NCBI GenBank assembly: GCA_025964255.1
Contig: JAOPZF010000200.1
Coordinates: 1 to 64,000, forward strand
Source of the DNA: Solirubrobacterales bacterium
GTDB lineage: Bacteria; Actinomycetota; Thermoleophilia; Solirubrobacterales; 70-9
DNA length: 64,000 nt
Direction of reading: 5' to 3'
Each line of letters starts with the position of its first letter. Position 1 is the stretch's first letter. The position numbers and the translations under genes were made by a program. The notes beneath the pieces are model-generated. The model made no database searches. It was not told the origin of the DNA and saw only the letters and a program-made list of their open reading frames with translations. Shown piece by piece: positions 16,144 to 23,406 of this stretch.

Positions 16144-18740
16144 CGCGAGCCTCCGAAGCGGATCGGGCCGCGCCCGACCTCCTTCGACCCTCGGCCTCCG
16201 AGCAGCCCTTCGAGAGCCTCCCGGATCCGCGCATCGAGAGTCTCCTGATGGGCGAGCGCGTCGGCCGCCGTCCTCATACGGCCCGAGCTCCGGATCGCCG
16301 CCGCCAGATCGTCCACCTTCCCCGGGCTCCCCTCCCCGAGCGCATCCTCGACTCGCACCCCACGCAGGGCGAAGGGCGCCGAGAGCTCGCCACCCGAGGT
16401 CACCTGGGCGACGAAGTTGAACCGCCGCAGGCGGGTCAGCGCCGCGGCGTCCACCCCGCCGCCGAGCTCCCTGGCGATCAGAGCCGAGGCTCGGGAGTTG
16501 AGCGCCGAGGCGAGTAGATGGGAGCGGTTGGTGGTGAGCGCATGGAGCGTCGCCGGCCGCAGCCGCTCGGGGTCCTGGTTCAGGAAGATCGCCCGCAGAC
16601 CGAACTTCGCCGACTGCTCGAGCAGCGCGGCGAGGCTCTCGCCGTCGTAGGACTGGACCTCGTCGAAGACGGCGACGAACTTCTTCCTCCGCCCCGGGTC
16701 GAGTGCCGCCCGGGAACGCGCGGCATGGAGGAGGTCGAAGGCGAGGAGGCCCGCGATCAGCCGCTCCCGCGGCCCGCCGGAGCCTGGGCAGGCGAGGACG
16801 ATCAGCCCCTCGTCCATCGCCTCGCGCACCGAGAAGTTGCCCTCGCTCATGCCGAGGAGCGCGGTCACCGAGCGCGAGGTCCGCAGCCGGTCGACCAGGT
16901 TGGTCACCGGCGTCACCGCGTCGGGGGAGAGCAGCGGGAAGCGGCCGGTCCAGAAGGCGCGGGCATGCGCCGGGAGGAACGGGATCACCGCCGCGCGCCA
17001 GGACTCGTCGGTCAGCAGGGTCGGCAGCTGGAAGATCGTCGGTGCGATCTCCGCCGGCACCACCTCGGCCACGGCCGCCAGGGCACTCGCCGCGTGGGTG
17101 GTGAGGTTGATCGCCCGGGTCGACTGCTCACCCCAACCGACCGCCGCCGAGAAGGCGGCGACGATCGCCTCGACGCGCGCCTCGGGATCGGCGCCGCCGA
17201 GCCCGAAGAGGTTCCAGGCAGGCTGGGAATCTGGACCGCCCGGCCCGAGGTCGATCTCGACCACCCGACCTGCCACCTCGGGATCCGTGAGGTAGGGCCG
17301 GATCCGCTCGAGCGCATCGCCGTGGGGGTCGAGGAAGAGACCACCGTGGCCGGAGCGGACCAGGTGCGTGAACATCGCGATCGCCGACTCCGTCTTGCCG
17401 TAGCGCGAGCGCCCGGCGACGTAGGTGAAGAAGCTCTCCTCGGTCCGCACCCCGACGATCCGCTCGCCGCCCTCGCCGAGGACCTTCCCGACCGGGATCA
17501 GATCCTCGCGGCCTGGGGCGAAGCGTTGAAGGGGCGGCGGCGAGGACAGCACCGCGCCCGAGCGCAGGACCGCCTCGACCTGGCAGGAGACCGTCGGCGG
17601 CTTCAGGAACCCGGCGACCTCGGCTGCGGTGACCACGTTCCGCCGCGACGCCCTGAAGAGCCCGGTGTCGAGGCGGCGGTCGAATCGCCCACGCCTCCCC
17701 GGCAGGTCGGAGCCGAGGAAGGAGAGCCCCGGGACCGGCAGGCCGCGGACCCGAAGGTGGTTGCGGTCCTCGGTCGTGGCGAAGGCGGCCTGCAGGTCGC
17801 GCATCACGGCCTTGGCCCGGTTGCGATCGGGAGCGCCGACGCGGAGCAGGATCTGGAGCTCGAAGAGAGTCGCGCCCTCGCGGAGCTTCGCCTCGAGGCC
17901 CTTGCCGAGGGCGCGCCGGTCGTAGAGCTCGAGCGGGCCGGTCCGGCCCGACCCTGGCCGATCGAAGAGGTCCGGGAACGACGGCTCGCGGTCGAGACGC
18001 GCCCGCCGGGCCTTGCGGCGCATGCGCCGGCGCAGCCTCGCCGCCCGCATCCCCGGGGCGGGCAACAGGTCGACGCAGACCTCCGCTTCCGCACCCTGGT
18101 CACGGCGTGCCCCGGCGAGCGCGGCGGCGAAGGGGGCGAGCGGGTCGGGGTCGAGTGGCGGACGGGCCAGCGGCTCGAAGGCGGGCCGGGCCAGGACCAT
18201 CTCCGCGCGGACGACCCCACGCGCGTCCTCCTCGGCCCGACCGGCGTCGGGGAGGACGTCGGAGGCGTCCCGTACCTCGACGCCTCGGTAGGCGCGCAGC
18301 GCGCTGCGCAGCCGGGATAGGTCCCGGTCGGGGACCTCGACCAGGTAGGCCATCCGCCCGTCCGCGGTGTTGGTCAGCCGCACCCGGACCGCGCTCGCCG
18401 GTCGGTCGGCCCAGGCCGAGATCCGTCGCGAGCCTGCCGCGAGGGACGAGGCGAAGGCCGCGACCGTCTCGGGTCGCGGCTCGAAGCCGTCGGCCGGGAC
18501 GATCGCGACCGCGCGCCGCGAGGCGAGCGTGCGGCGGGTCTGCCTGATGCGGTGTGTCGCCGGCGCCGTGGCGATCGCGAGAGCACCGAGGGCGATGGGG
18601 ATGAGCGAGCGGAGATGGTCGAGGACCGCGTGAGGATGGACATGGACATGAGAGGCGAGATGCCAGAGCGCCAGCCCGACGATCGCGGCCGCGACGGCGA
18701 TGAGCAGACGCGGGTCTTCCTTGCGGGGAGCAGAGTTCAT
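16140..18740 (-). CDS. TraG/VirD4-type conjugative coupling ATPase
   Basis: 866 aa. N-terminal membrane segments (about 11-30 and 45-60: LLIAVAAAIVGLALW, LIPIALGALAIATA) are followed by a long cytosolic part. Walker A is AGRSRYGKTESA (about 438-449). The Walker B region is FVAVFDEVQSY (about 688-698). A TraM-recognition-like segment (RSVTALLGMSEGNFSV, NQDPERLRPATLHAL) lies in the C-terminal third. This domain order fits the coupling proteins that pump DNA at the membrane in conjugative and integrative elements. It overlaps both neighbouring genes by 4 nt. No relaxase and no other type IV secretion genes are visible, so the element is probably mobilisable rather than self-transmissible, or uses an unusual single-ATPase route. 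Confidence 0.85.
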   Translation of the reverse strand: MNSAPRKEDPRLLIAVAAAIVGLALWHLASHVHVHPHAVLDHLRSLIPIALGALAIATAPATHRIRQTRRTLASRRAVAIVPADGFEPRPETVAAFASSLAAGSRRISAWADRPASAVRVRLTNTADGRMAYLVEVPDRDLSRLRSALRAYRGVEVRDASDVLPDAGRAEEDARGVVRAEMVLARPAFEPLARPPLDPDPLAPFAAALAGARRDQGAEAEVCVDLLPAPGMRAARLRRRMRRKARRARLDREPSFPDLFDRPGSGRTGPLELYDRRALGKGLEAKLREGATLFELQILLRVGAPDRNRAKAVMRDLQAAFATTEDRNHLRVRGLPVPGLSFLGSDLPGRRGRFDRRLDTGLFRASRRNVVTAAEVAGFLKPPTVSCQVEAVLRSGAVLSSPPPLQRFAPGREDLIPVGKVLGEGGERIVGVRTEESFFTYVAGRSRYGKTESAIAMFTHLVRSGHGGLFLDPHGDALERIRPYLTDPEVAGRVVEIDLGPGGPDSQPAWNLFGLGGADPEARVEAIVAAFSAAVGWGEQSTRAINLTTHAASALAAVAEVVPAEIAPTIFQLPTLLTDESWRAAVIPFLPAHARAFWTGRFPLLSPDAVTPVTNLVDRLRTSRSVTALLGMSEGNFSVREAMDEGLIVLACPGSGGPRERLIAGLLAFDLLHAARSRAALDPGRRKKFVAVFDEVQSYDGESLAALLEQSAKFGLRAIFLNQDPERLRPATLHALTTNRSHLLASALNSRASALIARELGGGVDAAALTRLRRFNFVAQVTSGGELSAPFALRGVRVEDALGEGSPGKVDDLAAAIRSSGRMRTAADALAHQETLDARIREALEGLLGGRGSKEVGRGPIRFGGSR

Positions 18741-20104
18741 GGACGGACCTCCTTGGAGGACTTAGATTTCGGGATACCGCCGTCGCCGCCGGGCCGCATG
18801 AGGCGCGGGATCCCCGGCCTCCGGCGACGAGCGCCGGCGAAGGGCATGGCGACGTCCGTCGCGATCCCCGTAACGTCGTCCGTCGCGACGTTGATGCGAC
18901 GCCGTCTCCGGGAGCCCCGGCGGGCGGCACGCGGCCCACTCGACCTCCTTCGTCGTCGCTCACCGTTGACGGAGCGCTCCTCAACCTGACCGTTTCGCAG
19001 TGACGGCTCCATCGCCGCGCCGAGGACGACCCGTGCCACCGGCGGGCAGACGGCGTTTCCGATCTGTCGGAAGCGGGCGGTGCGCGGACCCTGCCACGGA
19101 TAGTCGTGCCGGAAGCCCTGGAGGATCGAGGCCTGCTCGACGGTGACCCGGACGGTCTCCCGACGGACCCGGTCCGGCCGGTGGCCGTTCCGCGGCCAGC
19201 AGCCCGGCCCGAACACCCGCGGCTCGCCGAGGACCGTGGTCGCCGGTCGTCGGCGAGCCCAGTCCGGACCGTTCCGACCCGTGTCTTCTCGGCGGGTCCC
19301 CTTTTCGATCCTCCAGGTGCAGGAGCCGCCGATCACGGTGAACGACGGTCGGTCGAGCGATCGGGGTTCGCCGCCCGGGATCCTCCCGCCGTGGGTGTGG
19401 TTGTTGCGAAGGGTCGCCGGCTCTTCCCCCCAGCCGAGCGCCTCGGCCATGCTCACCCAGTCGGGCAGATGCGCCTCCTCCTCGGGCACCGAATGGCGCC
19501 GTGGATGGAAGGAGCGATGGGTGGGCTCCGGGAACGAGACCGAGCCGTCGAGGGAGGCGATGAGGAAGGCGCGCTTCCGGACCTGCGGCACCCCGAAGCG
19601 CTCGGCGGAAAGGATGCCGGTTGCACACCGATAGCCGTGCCCCTTGAGGAGCGTCGCGAAGAGCTCCCAGAGCTCCAGGACCGCGGGGACCTGCTCGAGC
19701 GCGATCCAACGGGGGCGCAGCGCGAGCGCCCAACGGAGGGGCTCCACCGTCAGCAGGGAGCGCTCGTCGGCGCAGGCCTCCAGATGGCGCACGCGCGAGT
19801 CGAGGCCGCCGGCGAGCTCGTGGGCGCAGGCGATCACCTCCGGGCGATCCTGGCGCCCCAGCTTCTTGCCGGCGATCGACCACGCCTGGCACGGAGGCGA
19901 GGCGATCAGTCCCCAGAGCGGGGCGAAGGCCCCCGGGACGAGGTCGGCGACGTCGGCTTCCAGCCGATCATGGCCGGCGGCTCTGGCGGTCGCGCAGGCG
20001 GTCGGGTCGAGCTCGATCCCGAGCGCTCCCGGTCCGGCGCCCCGCAGGCCCTCCTCCCAGCCGCCGGCGCCGGCAAAGAGGTCGAGGATCGGCCGCTCAG
20101 CCAC
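18737..20104 (-). CDS. C5-cytosine DNA methyltransferase with basic C-terminal tail
   Basis: 455 aa from GTG 20104 (GAGGAG upstream). C5-MTase motifs: I DLFAGAGGWEEGL (8-20), IV SPPCQAWS with the catalytic Cys (about 69), VI ALEQVPAV, VIII-like QVRKRAFLIAS, and X RQIGNAVCPPVA. The last 70 or so residues are an Arg-rich low-complexity tail (RRRRRSSGPRAARRG). No restriction nuclease gene is adjacent. It heads the mobility operon and overlaps the coupling-ATPase gene by 4 nt. Likely role is protection of element DNA from host restriction on transfer (inference). A longer frame to 20227 is less likely. Confidence 0.87.
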   Translation of the reverse strand: MAERPILDLFAGAGGWEEGLRGAGPGALGIELDPTACATARAAGHDRLEADVADLVPGAFAPLWGLIASPPCQAWSIAGKKLGRQDRPEVIACAHELAGGLDSRVRHLEACADERSLLTVEPLRWALALRPRWIALEQVPAVLELWELFATLLKGHGYRCATGILSAERFGVPQVRKRAFLIASLDGSVSFPEPTHRSFHPRRHSVPEEEAHLPDWVSMAEALGWGEEPATLRNNHTHGGRIPGGEPRSLDRPSFTVIGGSCTWRIEKGTRREDTGRNGPDWARRRPATTVLGEPRVFGPGCWPRNGHRPDRVRRETVRVTVEQASILQGFRHDYPWQGPRTARFRQIGNAVCPPVARVVLGAAMEPSLRNGQVEERSVNGERRRRRSSGPRAARRGSRRRRRINVATDDVTGIATDVAMPFAGARRRRPGIPRLMRPGGDGGIPKSKSSKEVRP

Positions 20105-20177
20105 AACGCTCCTCGAAGATCTCGAAAGGGCAGGCGCCCGCCTCCGCGTGCTGCTTCCGGAACCCAATATCTGACAT
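20097..20177 (-). CDS. 26-aa ORF leading into the methyltransferase gene
   Basis: 27 codons. The ATG at 20177 follows GAGGAGCAG (a good SD), and the stop lies 8 nt inside the methyltransferase start (TTGTGGCTGA). The product starts MSDIGFRKQHAE, ends FEIFEERCG and has two Cys. It may be a leader peptide for translational coupling. No family recognised. Confidence 0.4.
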   Translation of the reverse strand: MSDIGFRKQHAEAGACPFEIFEERCG

Positions 20178-20549
20178 CTGCTCCTCGCCTCCGTCCGACT
20201 CGCGCGCCCGATCGGCGCCTCCGCCAAGACAGGGGAACGAGGAGGCGAATTGGCCCCCTCCCGTACTCATCGACGTTTGTGCAGTCGCCCCGCGTCCATC
20301 GCGGGCGCACGGCCCCGAAGTTGATCGACCTCTCGAGCCGGCCTTCCTGAGATTCACCCTCGCTCGCCTCCATCCCGCCGACGAGGCCGACAGGTGTCGT
20401 CACCTCACGAGCGGCTCGCTTTCGGTTGACGCAAGGAGGAGTACTTGCCGGCGGGCGCCGAATCCACACACGTGGTTATCTGGATAAGCACGTGTCCACG
20501 TCGCCTTCGGAGCGTGCTAGGGGCGCGCACGACGAACGCTCGGATCGGC
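20178..20549. other. Non-coding stretch with a 28-bp palindrome, upstream of the mobility operon
   Basis: No gene I can support. It holds the 20468-20495 palindrome and, at about 20290-20330, a hairpin (CCCGCG/CGCGGG) preceding GAAGTTGATCG. On the minus strand this reads ATCAACTTCG, a possible relative of the hairpin-element box. It is a sensible place for the promoter of the mobility operon or a transfer origin. Confidence 0.4.
20468..20495. repeat. 28-bp interrupted palindrome (P1)
   Basis: Arms ACACGTG-g-TTATC and GATAA-g-CACGTGT around a TG centre. All paired positions match except the single g/g. It shares ATAAGCACGT with palindrome P3. Candidate regulator, partition or transfer-origin site. 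Confidence 0.65.
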
Positions 20550-20873
20550 TCAGCGATCGTCCTCGGCGTAGATGTCCGCCGCCTGTCCGATCAGCCACCA
20601 CGCGGCCCAGTCCTCGACCGCATAGACGACCTCGCGACCTTCGCGCCGGCGGCCGAGGATGCCCGCGCGGTGGAGGACGAGGGCGTGGTGGGAGGCGTTC
20701 CGATGCGGAAGGTCGAGCTCGTCGGCGAGCTGTTGAACGTTCGCCCCGCCGTCGTGGAGCGCGTCGAGCATGGCGATCCGGGTCGGGTCGGCGAGCGCGG
20801 CCATCAGCTCGCTGATCGACTCGATCACGGGGTTCGCCAGAGCGGATGTCCTCACGTCGCCCGCACCATCCAT
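20550..20873 (-). CDS. ArsR-family winged-helix regulator
   Basis: 107 aa. ArsR core: ISELMAALADPTRIAMLDALHDGG, then VQQLADELDLPHRNASHHALVLHRAGIL (helix-turn-helix) and a wing RREGREVVYAVED. The N-terminal metal-binding CxC motif of ArsR/SmtB is absent, so the ligand is unknown. The ATG at 20873 lies in the first bases of a 145-bp module that is duplicated just upstream (20869-21013 and 21060-21204). The gene may therefore be autoregulated from these repeats and the palindromes between them. Confidence 0.85.
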   Translation of the reverse strand: MDGAGDVRTSALANPVIESISELMAALADPTRIAMLDALHDGGANVQQLADELDLPHRNASHHALVLHRAGILGRRREGREVVYAVEDWAAWWLIGQAADIYAEDDR

Positions 20874-21013
20874 GCCTCTACGACGACCGGGGCGCCCGAA
20901 CGGGCTGACGAATTTCGCCGGCGACCGCGACCTCTAGAAAGCGGGGCGATACGGGCTCTTCGACACCGGCCTCCATGAATGCAGGGATAGCGCCGGCCGG
21001 CGTCGAGGTCTAC
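20869..21013. repeat. 145-bp direct repeat, copy 1
   Basis: It matches 21060-21204 over exactly 145 bp with no gaps. Both ends are strongly conserved (TCCATGCC.CTA.GACGACCG and TAGCGCCGG.CGG...GAGGTCTAC) and the middle is diverged. It forms the leader and start codon region of the ArsR gene. A palindrome follows each copy. Confidence 0.7.
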
Positions 21014-21034
21014 AACCGTGTGCGCACACGGTTG
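21013..21034. repeat. 22-bp perfect palindrome (P2)
   Basis: A perfect inverted repeat with half-site CAACCGTGTGC and its exact complement, centred between 21023 and 21024, at the end of 145-bp copy 1. Candidate operator or partition site. Confidence 0.75.
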
Positions 21035-21059
21035 CGGAGCCCTCGGGTCGCTCGCGGTG

Positions 21060-21204
21060 TCCATGCCCCTATGACGACCGAGGAGCCCGAACGCCCGGAG
21101 AAATTTCGACCCCGCCCGAGATCTTCGGAAAACCTGACCTCGCGAGCGCTTGGGATCCGGGCCACATGGACACACGTGTAGCGCCGGTCGGCCCCGAGGT
21201 CTAC
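21060..21204. repeat. 145-bp direct repeat, copy 2
   Basis: Second copy of the 20869-21013 module, offset by 191 bp. It includes a vestigial GGCATGGA start-codon context matching that of the ArsR gene but no following ArsR coding sequence. It also carries ACACGTGT (21172-21179), which matches the arm of palindrome P1. Confidence 0.7.
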
Positions 21205-21233
21205 CGACGTGCCTAAGCGCATAAGCACGTCGG
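21204..21233. repeat. 30-bp interrupted palindrome (P3)
   Basis: Arms CCGACGTGC and GCACGTCGG (9 bp) with a 12-bp spacer containing CATAA. It sits at the end of 145-bp copy 2 in the same relation as P2 to copy 1. Confidence 0.7.
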
Positions 21234-21342
21234 CGAAGACGCGACGTCGATGTGCCAAGGAGCTCGAGACAGCCTCCGCGCAGAGCCGCGGCCGGCCCCA
21301 CCAGAGGCCGGTCGGCCTGCCGATCCCCGCCCTTACGATGCC

Positions 21343-21366
21343 GGGACCGGCGCGAACCCCGGTCCC
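21343..21366 (-). terminator. Hairpin directly after the XRE-operon stop codon
   Basis: A perfect 8-bp stem GGGACCGG/CCGGTCCC with an 8-nt loop begins at the base after the TGA of the last XRE gene. No U-tract is present. In this GC-rich genome it is a reasonable operon-end signal. Confidence 0.5.
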
Positions 21367-21690
21367 TCAGATCCTCCTGCGACGGACGACGTAGGAACCC
21401 TCGTCCGGGTTCGATTGCGCCTGATGGGGGATCCACCTCACCCCCGCGAGGAGGTCGTCCAGGGACTCGTCGAGCGTCCCGGCGATCCTGACCCAGACGT
21501 CGAGGGTCGCGGCGGCCTTGCCTTCCTCGACCTGGGCGAGCCGGCGGGTCGAGACCGCCGCCCGCGAGCCCAGCTCGCCCCGGGACATCTCTGCCCGGAG
21601 GCGCGGGACGATGACGTTGCCGCCCAGCCGCTGGCGAGCCTCAAGGTCGAGGCCCCAGTTGCGGTTGTCGCGGCTCATCGCGCCGACCAT
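21367..21690 (-). CDS. XRE-type HTH regulator (array member 1, operon end)
   Basis: 107 aa (an internal ATG at 21678 is also possible). The HTH differs from its neighbours: VPRLRAEMSRGELGSRAAVSTRRLAQVEEGKAAATLDVWVRIAGTL, then DDLLAGVRWIP. It ends in a short tail YVVRRRRI. Same size and domain order (HTH plus a 'LL-G--W-P' tail) as the other four array genes. It is separated from the frameshifted copy by about 50 bp. Presumed DNA-binding regulator of element functions. Confidence 0.8.
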   Translation of the reverse strand: MVGAMSRDNRNWGLDLEARQRLGGNVIVPRLRAEMSRGELGSRAAVSTRRLAQVEEGKAAATLDVWVRIAGTLDESLDDLLAGVRWIPHQAQSNPDEGSYVVRRRRI

Positions 21691-21740
21691 CCTGCAGGTC
21701 TCATCTCCTGATGGCTCCGTTTTGACCAGGGTCGGAACCG

Positions 21741-22108
21741 TCAGTCCACATCCGGGGGCGTGCCTTTCGGCCGTGCTTCCCGAAGCGCGGCGATCTCGTC
21801 CAGCAGCCCGGTGTCCTCGATCACCTCGAACGTCCCCTCCCCCTCGATGATCTCGTAGGGGACCCAGTCGACCCCGGCGACCAGCTCGGATGGCCTGCGC
21901 CCGAGCGTGCCGGCAGCCGGAGGAAGAGGCCGATGCTCGGGATCGCCCCGCCGGCTTCTTCGAGCTCGATCAGGAGCTCGACCCCCATCCCGGCGCCGGC
22001 GGCGAGCTGCTCAGGGGTCAGGCCGATCTCCTCCCGGCACAGGCGGAGGTTCGCACCGAGCTGCTCCAGTAGAGGCGCCGGGTCACCGGCAGACCGACCG
22101 CTAGGCAC
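21741..22108 (-). pseudogene. XRE-type HTH regulator (array member 2) with a 1-base frameshift
   Basis: From the ATG at 22108 the frame encodes an XRE-like HTH (LEQLGANLRLCREEIGLTPEQLAAGAGMG...EEAGGAIPSIGLFLRLPA), then turns to nonsense ending at 21821. One extra base near 21914 (CTGCCGGC to CTGGCCGGC on the minus strand) restores FLRLAGTLGRRPSELVAGVDWVPYE and a tail to a TGA at 21741, matching the paralogues' 'RLAG--..ELL-G--W-P' end. So this is a recent frameshift, or a sequencing error in a G/C run. Intact length would be 122 aa. Confidence 0.75.
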
Positions 22109-22388
22109 GGGACACCTCCTCCGTCCTCGCCCCGAGCTCGTATCCGCCGCCCACCTCGACGGTCCCCGGGATCCAACGCATCCCGGTCAGGAGCTCGACC
22201 GGCTCGGTCTCAACCCCGGCCGCCAACTGCAGGACCAGGTCGAGCCGGGGGCGGCGGCCGCCTCGCTCGAGGAGGCTTATCTCGGTGCGATGGATACCGA
22301 CCAGCCGTGCGAGCTCCTCCTGACTCATGGCCGCGTGCAGCCGTCGGCGGGTCAGCAGCAGGCCGAAGCGCTCGGCGGGGGTGATCAC
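22101..22388 (-). CDS. XRE-type HTH regulator (array member 3)
   Basis: 95 aa from GTG 22388, whose GTGA overlaps the stop of the upstream XRE gene. A longer frame to 22481 overlaps that gene and is not needed. HTH: RRRLHAAMSQEELARLVGIHRTEISLLERG, then RPRLDLVLQLAAGVETEPVELLTGMRWIPG and a short VEVGGGYELG tail. It overlaps the frameshifted member 2 by 8 nt. Confidence 0.85.
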   Translation of the reverse strand: MITPAERFGLLLTRRRLHAAMSQEELARLVGIHRTEISLLERGGRRPRLDLVLQLAAGVETEPVELLTGMRWIPGTVEVGGGYELGARTEEVSRA

Positions 22389-22735
22389 CTCTCGGCCCTC
22401 GTCCACCGGCCGGCTTCCCAGGTGACCCGCTGGCCCGCGACCGTGACCTCGTAGTGGCCAGGCGCGGAGGTCGTCTCCCACAAACGGCCTCGGTCGAGGT
22501 CCCAGGCCAGGCCTTCCAGGAGCTCGCGTGGATCGGCTTCGATTCCTCCCGCGAGGCGCAGGACCGTGTCGAGCTGTGGCATGCGCAGTCGCCGCTCCAG
22601 CAGGCTGATCTCGGTGCGGTGGAGCCCGGCGCGCAGTCCCGCGTCTACCTGCGAGAGTCCCGCCCGTCGTCGCAGTTCGACCGCGTTGCGGGCGAAGCGG
22701 TCTAGCGCCCGGGTGCTCTGGACCTCATCGAGCAT
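22385..22735 (-). CDS. XRE-type HTH regulator (array member 4)
   Basis: 116 aa. HTH: ELRRRAGLSQVDAGLRAGLHRTEISLLERRLRMPQLDTVLRLAGG, then ADPRELLEGLAWDLD and a C-terminal strand-rich tail HYEVTVAGQRVTWEAG. It is overlapped by the end of member 5 (34 bp) and by the start of member 3 (4 nt). Paralogous to the other array members. Confidence 0.85.
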   Translation of the reverse strand: MLDEVQSTRALDRFARNAVELRRRAGLSQVDAGLRAGLHRTEISLLERRLRMPQLDTVLRLAGGIEADPRELLEGLAWDLDRGRLWETTSAPGHYEVTVAGQRVTWEAGRWTRAER

Positions 22736-22977
22736 CGGCCCTCCCCCTCCCCGCCCGGCCGCCAGGAGATCCCGTCGAGGATCTCGTCCGGGGTCGTATC
22801 CAGTGCGCCGATCAGCCTGATGAGGGTCCCGAGGCGCGGCTCGGTCCTGCCTCGCTCGATGCTTCCGATGTGGTTGTGATGGACGTCGGCGCGGTAGCCC
22901 AGCTCTTCCGCCGAGATGCCCGCACGTCTGCGTAGCCGCCTGAGGTTTTCGGCGAAGCGCTCGGCATGGTCGCTCAT
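22702..22977 (-). CDS. XRE-type HTH regulator (array member 5)
   Basis: 91 aa. HTH: NLRRLRRRAGISAEELGYRADVHHNHIGSIERGRTEPRLGTLIRLIGALDTTPDEILDGISWRPGG. The ATG at 22977 lies 39 bp after the upstream hypothetical gene. The last 15 or so residues (SMRSRAPGR) run into member 4 and may be incidental. Confidence 0.83.
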   Translation of the reverse strand: MSDHAERFAENLRRLRRRAGISAEELGYRADVHHNHIGSIERGRTEPRLGTLIRLIGALDTTPDEILDGISWRPGGEGEGRCSMRSRAPGR

Positions 22978-23016
22978 CGGCTCGTGCTCCTTCTCGGACG
23001 GAGCAGAGCCCCGGCT

Positions 23017-23406
23017 TCAGCGGTCATCCTGCGTCCCTCCCGATCCTGCATCGGCGAAGTGGGCGACGAAGGCGCGCAACGCATCGTGCTCGGCCATCGC
23101 CTCCTCGTAGCGCCGGGCGACTTCATCCCACTCGTTCATCGCGTCGACCCCATCCGCCAGGCCCTGCGCAACCTCGCGGGCGGCCTTGTCAGGGACGACG
23201 ATCTCGCCATGCTCCAGCCAGAACGCGAGGCGGCCGAGCGCGGACACCTCCCTGATCGCGCCCTTCGGGTCACGCAGCTTGTGGAGGAGGCGAAGGTCGC
23301 CGGCCTTGCCCACCAGTGCGCCGAAGACGTTCCGACGGACGATCTCGAGCTGCGCCTCCGACATCCCATCGAGGCGGACCCGGGTGTCACGCTCGCGGCG
23401 GATCAT
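23017..23406 (-). CDS. Hypothetical protein, alpha-helical, response-regulator partner
   Basis: 129 aa, ATG overlapping the response-regulator stop by 4 nt. Mostly helical and charged (e.g. SEAQLEIVRRNVFGALVGKAGDLRLLHKLRD, DEVARRYEEAMAEHDALRAFVAHF). No membrane segment, no catalytic motif and no family I recognise. Tight coupling to the response regulator suggests it works with it. It lacks the H-box and ATPase blocks of a histidine kinase. Confidence 0.7.
   Translation of the reverse strand: MIRRERDTRVRLDGMSEAQLEIVRRNVFGALVGKAGDLRLLHKLRDPKGAIREVSALGRLAFWLEHGEIVVPDKAAREVAQGLADGVDAMNEWDEVARRYEEAMAEHDALRAFVAHFADAGSGGTQDDR

Noticed and set aside
20105-20469. Methyltransferase N-terminal extensions and the 19906-20469 frame
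   Set aside because: GTG 20104 has an SD and begins directly at motif I. The upstream residues are Arg-rich shadows.
20852-21436. Minus-strand protein frames spanning the 145-bp repeats
   Set aside because: The repeats occur in two frames with only accidental protein similarity. The conservation is at the DNA level.
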